The notes: generated by a model from the letters alone, not told the origin. A DNA stretch of 64,000 nucleotides from Homalodisca vitripennis (GCF_021130785.1 NW_025777641.1:18896-82895); one strand, 5' to 3'. Shown: positions 22,516 to 35,800, counted from the first letter of the stretch. Translations and numbers: made by a program.

Positions 22516-23646
22516 CGAGCCAAAGGCGAGTCCTATATATATACAGCCGCATGTGTAACTCACTGACTGACTGACTGATAGGTGATACAAATTCTAACAT
22601 AGTTCTAGAAGTGATGGAAACGTGAAATTTTGCACACACGTCGCACGTATCTTCAAACCTCCGGGAAAAGTCTGAAAACCGGATTTTTTTACTTTTGAAC
22701 CCCTCAAAAAAATTCCCGAACGGACCCCTGTTTTGCCCCCTCAGGCTTTCCTTTGAAGCCCTATAGCGGGCGAACCGTTGGAGCTAGCTTCAATCTGACG
22801 AAAAATTCATAATCAGGAATGAAGTGAACTACAAAAAATCTCCAGTGACTTTTTGCTCTATCTCAATTGGTTTCGGCCGCAAAACGCGATTACCTTAAAA
22901 TATTTGGAAATTTTCGCCTAAAAATTTACCTTTCGGGCTCGATAGCGGCTTAACGGTTGGTCGTAGCTCAAAACAAATTTTCAATGCGATTTAGAAAATC
23001 GCGTGATCTACAAAAAAGGTTCAGTAACATTTTGCCCTATCATCAACGGTTTGGCCGCATAACGCGTTTTAAATTATAGATTTTTTACGTTTTACGTGAG
23101 ATATTGTTTTCTGGGCTCTGTGTTAGCAGAACCTTTGAAGTTAGGGTAGAATAAAAAATCGGATTTTAATACGAAACAATGTGGTCTACAAAAAAGGTCC
23201 AGTGACATTTTACTCTATCTTCCATGGTTTAGCCGTAAAACGTGATTATGTTGAAAATTTCACTTAAAAACTTACATTCTGGGCTCGATATTGGCCGAAC
23301 CGTTAGCCCTAGCTTAAATGTAAAAATTTTTTGTAACTAGCTATTCATAGGATCTAAAAAAAAAGATTCAGCAGCTTTCTATCGTTTATCTTTCCGTAAG
23401 CCTGATAAATGCTATAAATGGCTAATTCTTTGTCGTCAATTTTAGGTGTTTTAAATGTTGCAACTATAATTAGTGCGATTCATGCTGGTTCCATATTGAC
23501 CTTGTATTACTACGTTAACGAGTGACTAAAACCCCCCTCCACGTCGGGAGTTGGCTGAGCGTTAGTGAAGTTTCAATAGTAGATAGGGACAGAGTGTTTT
23601 TTATTATGTTCAAAGACACAACACCCTCTAAAAAAGGCCCAAGTGT

Positions 23647-24045
23647 GTCATTAACCCCGGTAATATTAATCCCCCCCCCGGGGATTTCCTGGTATGACCT
23701 GATAACCTCCTGAGTACATTCAACCCCCTGATGTGTTAACCCCCTTGGTAACATTAAACCCCCCCCAGGGAATTTCCTGGCATGACCTCATGTCCGAATT
23801 TGACCAGTCACCAAATCTCTTAACCCCCCCTGGGAAGTTCCTGGTATGACCAGATAACCCCCCGGAGTCTTATCCCCCGGTAACGTTAACCCCCCCTGGG
23901 AATTTGTTCAAATGACCAGACAATATCCTGACGAATTTAAACCCCCTGATGTCTAACCCCCTTAACATTAATCAACCCCCCCCCCCGGGAATTTCTCGCC
24001 TTGACTAGATAGTCTCCTGGTGACATTAAACCCCCTGTTCCACTT
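23647..24045. repeat. C-tract minisatellite CR7
   Basis: Same arrangement as CR2/CR3, in U11. Confidence 0.85.
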
Positions 24046-24411
24046 AAAATACTGCCTTAAGGTCGGTTTTTATTATGTTTTATACTAAACAATTCAAGAT
24101 AGCTGACCCGTGCAGACTTTTCTCCCGAGCTCATTCCTGGCTAAACCATAGGTCGTAGATCAAATCTGACGACGGAATCGAAATATAAAATTAAATTTCC
24201 GACAAGAAAGGTCCAGTCACTTTTTCTCGTATCTCTAACGGTTAAGCAGTAAAATGCCATTAAAGTCAAAAATTTGATTAATAAATAAAATTTCAATAAA
24301 TTAGGCCTAATTTAAACTCCCAGACCCTAGTATAATTCTCAGATATAACCCGACACTGAATTCCGCTTATCCCCGAAATTGGCCAACACCCAAATGGGGG
24401 CCTGGGGGCGT

Positions 24412-24429
24412 AGCCCCAGCGAGCCGAAG
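24412..24429. repeat. Unit 3' hairpin H8 (one base short)
   Basis: CTGGGGGC-GTA-GCCCCAG: one C missing from the right arm. It is a real variant or a homopolymer error; closes U11. Confidence 0.85.
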
Positions 24430-25398
24430 GCGAGTCCCATATATATACAGCCGCATGTGTAACTGACTGACTGACTGACTCACTCACGTATACTAATTCT
24501 AACCTACTTCCAGATGAGTTAGAGACTTGAAATTTGGTACACAGATAGCTTTCCACGTGTAAACCACCAGGAAAATCCCGAAAAGTGAGAATTTTTCATT
24601 TTCAACCCCTCAAAAAAATTCCCAAAAAATCGCGCATTCTTCACCCCTGCAGGCATTTTTTGTAAGCCCGATAGCGGGCGAACCGTTGGAGCTAGCTCGG
24701 ATCTGACGGAAAATTCATGGTCAGGAATGAAGTGAACTACAAAAAAGGTCTAATGACTTTTTGCTCTATCTTCCATGGTTAAAGCGACAAAACGCTCGAA
24801 CATTTGAAATTCCAGAGATTTTTTCGATAAAAATAATGTTTCAAGCCCGATAGCGGCCGAACCGTTGGTCGTAGCTCAAATCTGATTGACCCATCAAATT
24901 AGCAAATTGCGCGATCTACAGAAAAGGTCCAGTAATCTTTTGCCCTATCTCGATTGGTTTGGCCGAAAAACGTGATTATGTACAATTTTGTTGTAACTTT
25001 TACGCGAAACTTTTGTTTTTGTTGGGGTCGATAGCGGCGAAACCATTGGTCGGAGGTCAAAATAAGACTAACGTTTTATTTAGGAAATAAGATGACCTAC
25101 AAAAAAGGTCTAGTGACTTTTTACTATATTTCCCTTAGTTTGACCGCAAAACGCGATTAAGTGAAAATATTGGACATTTTCGCCTAAAAATTTACATTCC
25201 GGGCTTGATAGCGGCTAAACGGTTGGTCGTAACTCAAAACAAATTTTAAAACGGGATTTAGGAAATCACGTGATCTACAGAAAAGGTTCAGTGACTTCGG
25301 GAGTTGGCTGAGCGTTAGCTAAGCGTCAATAGTAGATAGGGACAGAGGAATATTTATTATGTTCACAGACACAATACCCTCTAAAAAAGGCCCAAGTG

Positions 25399-25795
25399 TG
25401 TCATTAACCCCCGGTAATATTAACCCCCCCCCGGGGATTTCCTGGTATGACCTGATAACCTCCTGTACATTCAACCCCCTGATGTGTTAAACCCCCCTGG
25501 TAACATTAAACCCCCCCAGGGAATTTCCTGCCATGACCTCATGTCCGAATTTTACCAGTCACCAAATCTCTTAACCCCCCCCCCTGGGAAGATCCTGGTA
25601 TGACCAGATAACCCCCTGGAGACTTATCCCCCGGTAACGTTAACCCCCCCTGGGAATTTGTTCATATGACCAGACAATATCCTGACGAAATTAAACCCCC
25701 TCTTGTCTTAACCTCCTTAACATTAATCACCCACCCAGGGAATTTCTCGCCTTGACTAGATAGTCTCCTGGTGATATTAAACCCCCTGTTCGACT
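25399..25795. repeat. C-tract minisatellite CR8
   Basis: Same family as CR2 with its own variants (CACCCACCCAGGG near 25728), shared with CR9. Confidence 0.85.
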
Positions 25796-26156
25796 TAAAA
25801 ATACTGCCTTGAGGTCGGTTTTTTATTATGTTTATACTAAACAATTCAAGATAGCTGACCCGTGCAGACTTTTATCCCGAGCTCATTTCTGGCTAAACCA
25901 TAGGTCGTAGATCAGATCTGAGGGCACAATCGAAAGACAAAATTAAATTTCCAACAAGAAAGGTCCAGTCACTTTTTGTCGTATCTCTAACGGTTTAACC
26001 GCAAAATGCCCTCAAAGTCAAAAGTTTTTACGAATCCGGAAAAAAATCTATGAAAAAGGTCAATTTTTAAATCCCTTGTCATTTACTTAATGTCCGGACT
26101 TAACCAGTCACCGAATTCCGCTTATCCCCGAATTTGCAAGCGTTTACTTTGGGGGC

Positions 26157-26175
26157 CTGGGGGCGTAGCCCCCAG
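26157..26175. repeat. Unit 3' hairpin H9
   Basis: Perfect 8-bp stem, GTA loop. Last hairpin of array A. After GGCGAG at 26190 comes TTATGATTTATATTGCCGCA, a decayed header that soon becomes unique DNA. Confidence 0.9.
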
Positions 26176-26190
26176 CGAGCCGAAGGCGAG

Positions 26191-27904
26191 TTATGATTTA
26201 TATTGCCGCATCCTCTCATGTTCACACTGCTAAAATTGTTTTTCCTGCCATTTTTCAATGTTTCATTTTGACTATGTATTTTTAAGTCAACTTAATTATT
26301 ATTATTGTCACCTAAAGTTTATTAATTATTTTGTAAAAACTCTGATGTAAATACCTAGGTACGTTTAACTCAACAAATTGTTATTTTCTATAAATACGCT
26401 TCTTATTTCACCAGGTTATTTTCCTAATGATAAAGTATTAAAGTACATACTCACAATTCAAAAACAATGCATGTAAATATAATTCATAGAGTCTGATAAA
26501 AGGAAATGAGTATGTGTGATGTTTATTAATAATTCCCGTACTCTTGTAGAGAGAATAAGCATACTAGCAGAGCTTCTAGTGAGCAAGCAACAACTTCCAC
26601 CCCCCCAATTAAGGCATTGTCAAAAAAATATATTACATAATTGTATAGGCTTCTTCATGACGAATAAAGAAATGCAAAGACTTTCGAGCACAACCCTAAA
26701 TTTAAGAATGCATCCATTTGTTATATGCTATGTGCAGCGAGCTATTTTGCATTGTGTAAGTACTAAACCTGGTTTTCTTCAAACCAATAAAGACATTTCC
26801 CACAAGGCATAAAACAATCGTCATATAATACAAAGTATAAATGGGATGATTTGGAAAGGGTTTAATATATGGTATAATATTTATCTAAGATTACATTTTT
26901 TCTTAGCTTAAATTAAAACCTTGAAACTTTAGGTTTTAACTTAGAAGGTACTATTAGTTTGTCAGTTGGCATTAATATTAGTGGCTCGAGAGTATTGTTT
27001 ACTGCTACAATTTGTTGGAAATCTCTATCATCTAGTAGAATTATCTAATTTGTATTGCATGTTAGATCTCATGTTGCAGAAACATGGCGTTCACACACCA
27101 TGGCACTAGCACCAAAACTTAGGGCCAGAAGTGGCTTGCCTTTTCCCTTTCCACTCCTCATCAACGCCTTCCTGTCCCATTGTTTCAGGTGAGACTATGC
27201 GGTACCGATGAAAGAGCTGACATCGAATTTCTTGTTTAGTATCACACTGTAGCCTGTGCTGGCGTGATATGTGAATGTCATAGTCGTATTTGTGATTTAT
27301 GCTGGGGAATTGCATTATGTGCATTGACAACGACTGGACTAGACTCCAAGCAGCTTTTTTATGTTTGAACATTTTTATTTCTCTTCTTTTATTTTTTCTG
27401 TTCTTTATTTTTGTATTAATTAATAATTACACCTGACAAAGGGGATAGATTTAATTCCTCGAAACTTTTGTGTTATACTTTTTGTAACATATAACGATGG
27501 AAAATTACCAAAATCCTGTTATCCTTTCTAACCTTCCATCGTCAATAACAAACTTTAAATTAAGAAACATTGTGTTTTAGTGGAGTACACAAAACTTGCC
27601 ATTGTAAGTGAGTTGAAAGACACAAGCAAGTAGTTGAACTTGTTTCCAAGACGCAGTAGAGAATGAATAACCTGAGAATCAAAAACATCAAAAATGCGAG
27701 TTTGATGTTATCAAAGACCCAGTCCGGTGAACATGGGAGCTCTCAGCGGTTCATTAGTGAATTGAGTCGCCCAAACTTGCTCGTATCCACGGAACCTTTA
27801 GCGCTGTGACACAAACTCCTCAAACTCATTTATTAACAACATTCTCTGTTAAATCTGTTATTGTACTATTATATATATTATATTTATTTGTTCTATATCA
27901 ATTT
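26191..27904. other. AT-rich unique island, left part
   Basis: No satellite and no recognisable gene. A 98-codon frame at 26516-26812 (plus) and an 88-codon frame at 27106-27372 (minus) resemble nothing I know. The minus-strand one is the least AT-rich part of the island and could be a degraded transposon or gene fragment. Confidence 0.4.
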
Positions 27905-28448
27905 TTTTTACTCTTTTACTACTTAAATTTTATAAATTAATGAAAAGTTGGGGGGGGGAGGAATCCAATATATCTGTGTAGGCATAAATCTCGTTTATCC
28001 ACCCCCTAGAGTGAATAGGGGTAGAATAAAGCGGTTTATGGTCACAATGTGTTAACTGATCCAACGTTGCTGTATTTGTATTGTTGAACATAATCCGCTC
28101 CCCTCCATAACCTGTAGACATTGCTTTGGTTTTTTATTTTACTATTCAAGCCTAATTATAATTATTACTTGAGGGACTGAAATAATCTCCCTTCTGCCCG
28201 TCTTTCTTTCTCTTGACTGTCTGTCTATCTGTCTGCATAAAATCTCGAAAACCAACTAAACTATAGACTGAAGGAATTTCATTGAAACTTCATTTCTATA
28301 TCAGTTACTTAGAGATTTACAATGGTCGACCACTCCAAGGGATTTCTAAATATCTTTACATTGTTCTTACAGGTAAACACGATGGCAAAGAGAAAACCGC
28401 AGGTTAAATAGTTTAGTAAACAAACTGAATACTATCATATGATATTTT
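27905..28448 (+). repeat. Direct duplication, copy 1
   Basis: A ~0.5-kb segment with CTGTGTAGGCATAAAT, CCACCCCCTAGAGTGAATAG, a CTTT/CTGT tetranucleotide run (28200-28235) and CGAAAACCAACTAAACTATA. It recurs at 29083-29589. A run of 10 G (about 27949-27958) is present only here. The tetranucleotide run followed by a conserved block resembles the heads of short arthropod transposable elements. Confidence 0.85.
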
Positions 28449-28870
28449 AGTACGGATTTATTCCCTATACCGGAAGTAGGTATTATTGCCCTTCTAGACC
28501 GAACTAAGCTTCTCAATTCTAAGTATATATGTAAAGTTTCTTCATCGAGAGCGATCTACTATTGGTAATGAAAAATATCTTCAAAACCTAAATTAATACA
28601 CTTCTAGAGCGAAGTAGGTTTCCTAGAGCTATATACATATATACTTTTTTGAACTTGTTTATAGGGCCTACTTAACTGTGGTACTGTATATAAATAAAAT
28701 ATATTTTCTTTGTTGGGCCTGTAAGAAAATCTCAACTAGGGCATTGGAAATATCCTAGACCGGAAAGCATATGGCAAGGGTTGGAAGTAAACGTTTTCTG
28801 ATCGAAGTACGTTTCCGGACCTGGATATTTATTTGTACTTTCTTGATTGGGCCAACAAGGCAAACTGATT
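28449..28870. repeat. Degenerate tandem-like repeats
   Basis: Three or more weak copies of a ~100-180 bp block with TTCTAGACCGAACTAAG / TTCTAGAGCGAAGTAGG / TCTGATCGAAGTACGTTTCC, each followed by TATATA-rich DNA and ACTTTCTT-like pyrimidines. Old and strongly diverged. Confidence 0.55.
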
Positions 28871-29082
28871 TGGCGTCGGAAATAATTCGAAACAAATGTT
28901 TTACACGTGTTTTATAATACGAAAACACTTCTTAACCCATGCAAAAATCACCTTGAGTGTTTACAAGTTGCTGGCTATTCCCTGTTGCTCTACTGCCACA
29001 AAAAGTTAGCAAATATGAAGTAGTTGTTAAAATCTGGACTACTTTCCTAGATGTAGTTGTTGCAGTCCAACAATAATAGGTA
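28871..29082. other. AT-rich spacer between duplicate copies
   Basis: Nothing recognised. Confidence 0.4.
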
Positions 29083-29589
29083 TTTTCTTTTATACTACTT
29101 GATTTTATAAATTAATGAATAGTTAAAGAAGCTAATATTTCTGTGTAGGCATAAATTTTGTATATCCACCCCCTAGAGTGAATAGGGTAGAATAAAGCGG
29201 TCACAATGTGTTAACTGATGCAACGTTGCTGTATTCGTATTGTTGAACATAATCCGCTCCCCTCCATAACCTGTAGACATTGCTTTGGTTTATTATACTA
29301 TTCAAGCCTAATTATAATTATTACTTGAGGGACTGAAATAATCTCCCTTCTGCCCGTCTTTCTTTCTCTTGACTGTCTGTCTGTCTGTCTGCATAAAATC
29401 TCGAAAACCAACTAAACTATAGACTGAAGAATTTCACTGAAACTTCATTTCTATATCAGTTACTAAGAGTTCAACAATGGTCCACCACTCCATGGGATTT
29501 CCAAATAACATTGTTCTTATGGGTAAACACGATGGCAAAGAGAAAACCGCAGGTTAGTAAACAAACTGAGTACTATCATATGACATTTC
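29083..29589 (+). repeat. Direct duplication, copy 2
   Basis: Second copy of the 27905 segment, 1.18 kb downstream, with a cleaner CTGTCTGTCTGTCTGTC run (29370-29390) and a number of substitutions and small deletions. Either a tandem duplication or two insertions of one element family. Confidence 0.85.
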
Positions 29590-29704
29590 AAAATGTGAGA
29601 CTGTAACAGACGTAGCTCATCTTTGTGCAAGGTATATCGCTAAGGATGACATCTATTTACAAAAGTTTGCTGAAATGTCACTTATACATATACAAAAATA
29701 AGAT

Positions 29705-29835
29705 CTACTCTTGGGATTCGGCTGAGCGTCAATGAAGCCTCAGTAGGCAGGTAAAATTGTTTCTTCTCTCTATATGGATACTATAAAAAATGTAATTTCT
29801 GTCTGATTGTCTGTCAGTCTGTCTGGCAGTAGGCC
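29705..29835 (+). repeat. CTGAGCG block with GTCTGTCAGTCTG run
   Basis: TTCGGCTGAGCGTCAATGAA (about 29717-29736) resembles the GTTGGCTGAGCGTTAGTGAA block inside the array units. It is followed 60 bp later by a CTGT/CAGT tetranucleotide run. It links the island to the same transposon vocabulary as the arrays. Confidence 0.55.
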
Positions 29836-32800
29836 ATCTACTGAAATATATTAGGTATACACTGTAATGTTGTAGTATACGAGGACATAACACTATATAA
29901 GTAACAAGTGCGAGTCCTTAATTCAGAAGCAAATTTTAATTTTAATTTTAATTTTTCGTCCTTAAAGTAATTATAATTAAATACTTTCACTTTCTTTGAA
30001 TCTTTTTCTCAACAATCCTTCCCTTGAACATTTAGTTTTTTTAATTTAAATATATATTGCTATTGTTTTTTTATATTTAATTAATAATTATTACAGTAAA
30101 TAATCATAGATGCAAATTATAATTGGAATTATTAAGACGTGTAAATGCAATAACTATAGGGCTTAAAGGGCTAAAGGCGGAGAAGGCTTTTGTACTCTGT
30201 TTTATGTATTAGGTAAGTAAGGTTATGTTGTGTATATGTGTATACAAAAAGGCATGTCACGTCAAGGAAAAATAGTGTTACATAACAATACTTGTATTGT
30301 TAATAATCTTTTATATTAATAAAATATAAAAGAAAAATATTGTATATTTTTTATAACATTCCGTAAATTATGAAGAATGCAAACTCATATTAGTTACAAA
30401 GAGAAGCGCAATTTTGTCTCGATTCTTTAATTTGACTAAAAAAGCAATCCAAATGTCTAGAAGTGTCAAAGTTTATCCAGTGTTGTTTGTGTTTAATAGC
30501 TGTTATCTTATCGTTTGTCTAATCTTAATCAATTATTTTCAACAGTTACTTTGAGAATTCATAAATCAGAAACACCACAAGTATTACTAGAGGATGACAA
30601 TATATCTACTTAATTTACATTATTATTTGCAGGTTGAAACATTTAATTTTTAAGTTTTTATATTGGCCTCACCCAAGTGATAGTATATATGTTTGCTTAT
30701 AGTTGTATAGGTGGCGTCGAAGTTTTTGTCACGTAATAAATTGTACACTTGTGAATATAAATATAGTAATCATTTTATTTCATATCATACTAAATATGAA
30801 CATAAATTATGCTATATTTAATGAATATTTCAAGACGTAATTAATAATATTTCGTTAATCGAATAACAATTATTATATAGACAAACTTTAATTGCAAGCA
30901 GCTTGGCATAGTTGTGTTGGACTATGCATAAAACATTTAATTCCTGGTATTTGTTATATTTAGAATAAAGTGACTAAAATAATAGTTTAATAACAATTCG
31001 TAACAATTAATACTGAAACCAACTATATTTCATAATAAAGAACCATAATAAGCTCGTAATAACAGTCAAACGTAACATAGCTCATCAATAACATTCAAAT
31101 GTAATATAAGTTTAAACATATGAGTAAAACTAAAAGTTTTAGGTAAAAAACTCTGAAAGAAGATAAGATTTTTTGTAATTCCCTAACGACACGCAATAAC
31201 AAATACATAAGAATAGTGATCATTAAAATTATGCTAACAAATAATTATTACATGACCTAACAAACTCAATATATAAAAGAAAAATAGGTACGCTGGATGT
31301 TATGGCAGTGATTACCACAGTAGCTGGATGTTATTAAAGTCACTCGCTACAACAAACATCACGTGAATACACCCTGAGAAGTAATGATGTTACGCTGTAA
31401 GTATTGTTACATACTCTTAGATGGAGTTGGCAACTCGTGGAGTAACAGTTGCAATTAATCTATCACTGACTGTAATAAACAAACACTCATATGATAATCC
31501 ATAGTATACGACAGTTATAGTTAATTCTAACTAAGAAACCAGTTAAATTTAATTGTATCACTATATTTACCATCGTGACGATACTACGGAGTTCTCTACA
31601 CCATATTAAAAGTACTCTTGATATTATTTATTCAATTTCCAATATTAAGATAAGTGCTTTGATTCCAAGAAATCCCCCTACAATAGAACAAATTTATTTT
31701 CTCACTCTCAGTCTGTTGGTACATTACATTGACTTCCGCAGCATGTACGTAAAGGAAATTGGATTTCATGAACGAGTCCAGACGGATACTGATATCGTTA
31801 ACTCGTACTCGTAGCTGTAGCGGTGTGACGGATACGGAAATCTGCATTCACATGTGATGTGATTCCGTTTAATGTATCCAATGAAAATAAATACATAAAT
31901 GCTACTTGCTAATAAATTTACATAAAACAAGTATACATAAAATTATCAAATAAATATGACAGCCACATCTTTGGTTACCTAGGCTTACTTTTCGACGTAA
32001 TCCTTTTACTGTATCCTGCTTTGAGGTTACCAATGTATATTTAGGTACTTTTACTATATACACTGTTATAGCCTTCTTTTATTTTGATAAAATATATGTC
32101 TATATACAGATATGTACAGTTTATATAACTTTTTTGTTCGTGTGGTCTTAATAGTTTTTTTTTTAAGAAATGAAGTATGATGCAGTATTGAGTTGAGAGA
32201 TGAAATGGTTTTTTCAGATATGCACATGATACATTAAATTTTTTTTAATCAATTGTGGTTTTTAGTCTGAATAATAAAATTAAAATTAAGTCACCAAATT
32301 ATTACATTGTATGTATTTTAATAATTAGGTCACATGTATTAATATGCCACAAATGTATTTTAATGTTTAAATTTATTTGATTGCACTCAAATTGTGTTTA
32401 CATATTATTTTATTGTTATCTCCTTCCCATCATGGTCCAATGAAAGATTTTTGTTAATAATTAGTCTAATCCCATGCAGTAATGCACACCCCTATAGAAT
32501 TGTTATTACCTATATAGATATAAATACAGACATATATAATATTTTCAAACCTCTGGAATGATGGCTATCACCTAGAATCCAATATCAAGCTCTATAAAAA
32601 GAGATAAAACGTTTTGCAATTGATCTCAAATTTCTAATTGTAAATTTTTCAAACTACTCCAATAATTTGCATTACGTTAGAATTCTAGGAATATTGTTTT
32701 ATGTAACATTAATATAGAGAACAATGATTTGCTGTTATCATTAAAGTACCTAATTATCTGATTTGTTATTCCAGTTGGTTTGTACGGCGGTAAATTTTAC

Positions 32801-35800
32801 ATCGAAACAGAGATCTTTGCAATTTGCTCATTAACAATCTCAGATGCTTTGTTGTATTAGAATAAAAACTCATTGTGATTTCTCTCGGTGTACGTACATA
32901 CAAAGCTATAGTAACTGTTGTCTATATCTGAATTCTGAATTCGTATTATCACTACACCTTTGCATATTCTATTCTCTATATAGGTATTAATTTACATTAT
33001 TCTAATTGTATTGTAATCTTCCTTTGTATGATTTTCTGTACTGTTCTTGTTGAAAAAATGTTACATGCAATTTTGGTTGTGATATTTGAGACATTTTAAA
33101 TTATCCGGAAAAATACCATTAACTATTTAGTTAGATATTTGCTCTTTTTTAAGAATTTATATAACAGCAATGTTTTACGAAATATTTGATTCAAGATATT
33201 TTAAAAATTCAAAAAATATGATCTTGTGTAAACAAAAAAGTTACAACTTAATTAAACGTCTAAAAAAGTAAGCGATTTTTAAATCATGAGTATTTATTTA
33301 AATCATTTTCTATTCCCAAATCTATGTCAGGGTTTGAGATGAAATTTCTCTTGGGGCTTTTAATAAACGATACAAGTTAACGAGACGAAATAATTTACCG
33401 AGATTATTTTTAATTCTGACTCAATTCACGGAGTGTGAGAAATTTGTCATCGTTGGTTTTCCGATTGGTGTCCCTGTTAAATCATTTATTAGGATTTTGA
33501 AAATAAACATAGTTTATGTCACAGTTCCAAATTACGCATTCCTACATCTCTTTAAAAAAATACATAGATAAATGACGTTTTCTTACAACTAATATTATTA
33601 TTTCATAGGTTGTGGGAAATATTTGATTGTTAGTGATTGTTTTCCGATTGTTATCCTTGTTAGTAACAACGTACAATCAATCCTAGAGCACTGAGTTAGG
33701 ATATAGAGTTGCAATAGCGCCAAGGATGCAGATTACGATATTCTATGAACTACTTACTTGGAAGACGACATAGTGGGATGTTATGGATGTAATAAATACG
33801 TTTACGAAAGGTAGTAAATAAGCAATAAGGTTACTGTGAGAAATCTGCGTATTTATATAATTTATTTGAAGTGTGATTCGAGACCTCTGCGATTTCTTTA
33901 AAGCACCTGTTTCCATAGAAATAATGCATTGTTGAGGCTCTAATTTCTATTCGGAAATATATGTGTAGTTAACATTTAATTGTGTAGCTAGGAAAATTCT
34001 ATTACTCTTAAACATATTTATTAAAAGTGATTAAATTACTGTTAGCTCAATAATTTTTTAACGCCTTATCAGTTGTAAAATGAGTTTTACGATGTAAACT
34101 TGGGATAGTGTTGGAATAACATTACTTAAAGAAACTTAAGGCTTTTTACTGCTCTTATCATAAGTACATTCTGATATTTTTTTCAAAGTTTATTATGATA
34201 AAGTGATAGATGAAACAGTAATCTCACAAGGCTGGGACCCATGTGGTACAAATATAAGGCTTTTAATTCTTATTATTAAGCTATCGTGTCCCAATATGTT
34301 TCTTCCCTGTAACCCTTTTTGTTTATCACGATTAAGTATTTGGAGTTTTAATGTTACATAGTTCTGGATACTATTAATTTATTATTATGAACTGTTTCGT
34401 TTTGGTTCACTGCAATTAACTAATATAATTATATTATTACCAGCTGTAATTTCGCTTCGCCAAGAAATACGAATAAATGCATAAATTCCTACAACCTGGT
34501 GAACTCACAAATCATTTATTATTATCCTCGTTTTAAATGGCCTACATAATAAATATATAAAGCAATATACATACGTAAAAAATTGATTGAAAAATACCTT
34601 CAGAAGTAATTGTATATATATATTGTACTGTAAACACAAAGATTCAACTACGTGTAATATTTAGAAACATTTATAAGACTTAAACATTTATACATGACGA
34701 TAAATTTTATTTTTCTGCACCCGGGCCAAAAGAGAGCAGATGTTTTATAAATATACAACATGGCATAAATAAGGAAACTCGATTTCCCCTCAAAGACTTC
34801 ATGCAATATTCATGTATTGAAAACGGGACTTCATCGGGCTTTGGAGAGCCATTCATTATAATTCAGTTTTTCCCGGCAACACCGCGAACATACGAGTACT
34901 AGTAGATTACACACTTCTTGTTGGGTTGGTTATTCAGAAAGAGTGGAAAAACATATTATAGTTTATTATTTTGTTTTTTAATAAATCTTATATTATATCA
35001 TACTCTCTTAAACTTATGCCACACAAGAGAAGTTTTTGTAAACACAACTATATCAAGAGCTGTGGTATTTATTATTATTAAGTTTCGTTCGATACATAAA
35101 CGAATCTTCTTCGTACGAACATGAACTTCTGTAGAATTTTATTTAGCGTACGACTGACTGTTTTAAAGCCCAAACTTATGGGAATTTAAAGATAGAGCTT
35201 TACAAAATTTACACGGGTGTATGTAACGAAGATGTGTAAAGACAAAAATAAATCTGTACGATCTAATTATTTAAATAGGAATGGCGAACTTTTATTGAGC
35301 TAAAAAAGGAAAGTATAAGCAAAACAAAGATTTCAAAACAGTGGAAACTATACTTCTGCACGCTTGCTATGGTCGAAATGAGAGAAAGAATTTCGTAAGC
35401 TTATAAATTAAATTACTAGTATGTAAAGTTATTTTGAACAATAGATATATATCATCTCGGCAGCTAGTAGATAATTAGCACTGATCACAGAAATAAGCTA
35501 CTAAAATATTATTTGTATCATAATAACTTTGTATTGTTTGAATTTCTTTTGGTGTTCAGCTAGTTAATTTCAAAATGTGAATCTAAATTAAAATGGTAAA
35601 TTATTTATATTTTTAGTATGTATGGAATGTTGAATATGAACAAGATCATGCAATATTACAAGAATGATGTGTCCTTAGCAGTTTATTGTACATTATTATT
35701 AATTTTAATAAAATCATGAAGAACAGAAGTACATAAACTAAATTAAATAATTAATTTAGGTCGAAAGTATCGTTCATATGTTTTTTAAATAACATTTAGA

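Larger units (their letters stand above)
18739..22530 (+). mobile_element. Satellite unit U10 carrying the protease/AT-hook pseudogene
   Basis: A 3.79-kb unit with the usual 5' header and sub-repeats, a stub of C-tract repeat (19861-19945), then an abrupt switch at about 20050. There GCAGCTAAAATC joins CTCCAGCACAAACGCGATTA, which belongs to the middle of a short-type unit. From there it follows the U16 type into the cargo module (about 20475-22131) and ends with the hairpin. It is therefore a recombinant of two unit types. Confidence 0.8.
22531..24434 (+). repeat. Satellite unit U11 (full length, 1.90 kb)
   Basis: Near-identical to U3 and U4 although separated from them by over 10 kb. Homogenisation or duplication across the array is implied. 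Confidence 0.9.
5235..26190 (+). mobile_element. Array A: twelve tandem units of a Helitron-like complex satellite
   Basis: A leading 3' end fragment (5235-5340) is followed by U1-U12, all in the same orientation. Unit starts are 5341, 6440, 8187, 10095, 12005, 13766, 14845, 15923, 17007, 18739, 22531 and 24435. Each start reads TC followed by a TATA-rich stretch and GCCGCATG. Full-length units end in a GC hairpin plus 15 nt closing in GAG. Short, long and gene-carrying units share the same start; all but the short ones share the same end. That argues for one element family multiplied head to tail, with later recombination between units. Confidence 0.8.
24435..26190 (+). repeat. Satellite unit U12 (full length, 1.76 kb)
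   Basis: A distinct subtype: header continuing CACGTATACTAATTC, first sub-repeat with AAATTTGGTACACAGATAG, C-tract block CR8 and the hairpin. Its near twin is U13 on the far side of the unique island. It is the last unit of array A. Confidence 0.9.

Noticed and set aside
5235..26190. CRISPR array
   Set aside because: Units are 1-4 kb with complex structure and no short identical repeats with unique spacers; the DNA is eukaryotic.
26516..26812. 98-codon frame in the island
   Set aside because: No recognisable domain, low-complexity surroundings, no second copy for comparison; could be chance.
27106..27372. 88-codon minus-strand frame in the island
   Set aside because: Composition is more gene-like than its surroundings, but I recognise no family and see no splice or start context that would support a call.
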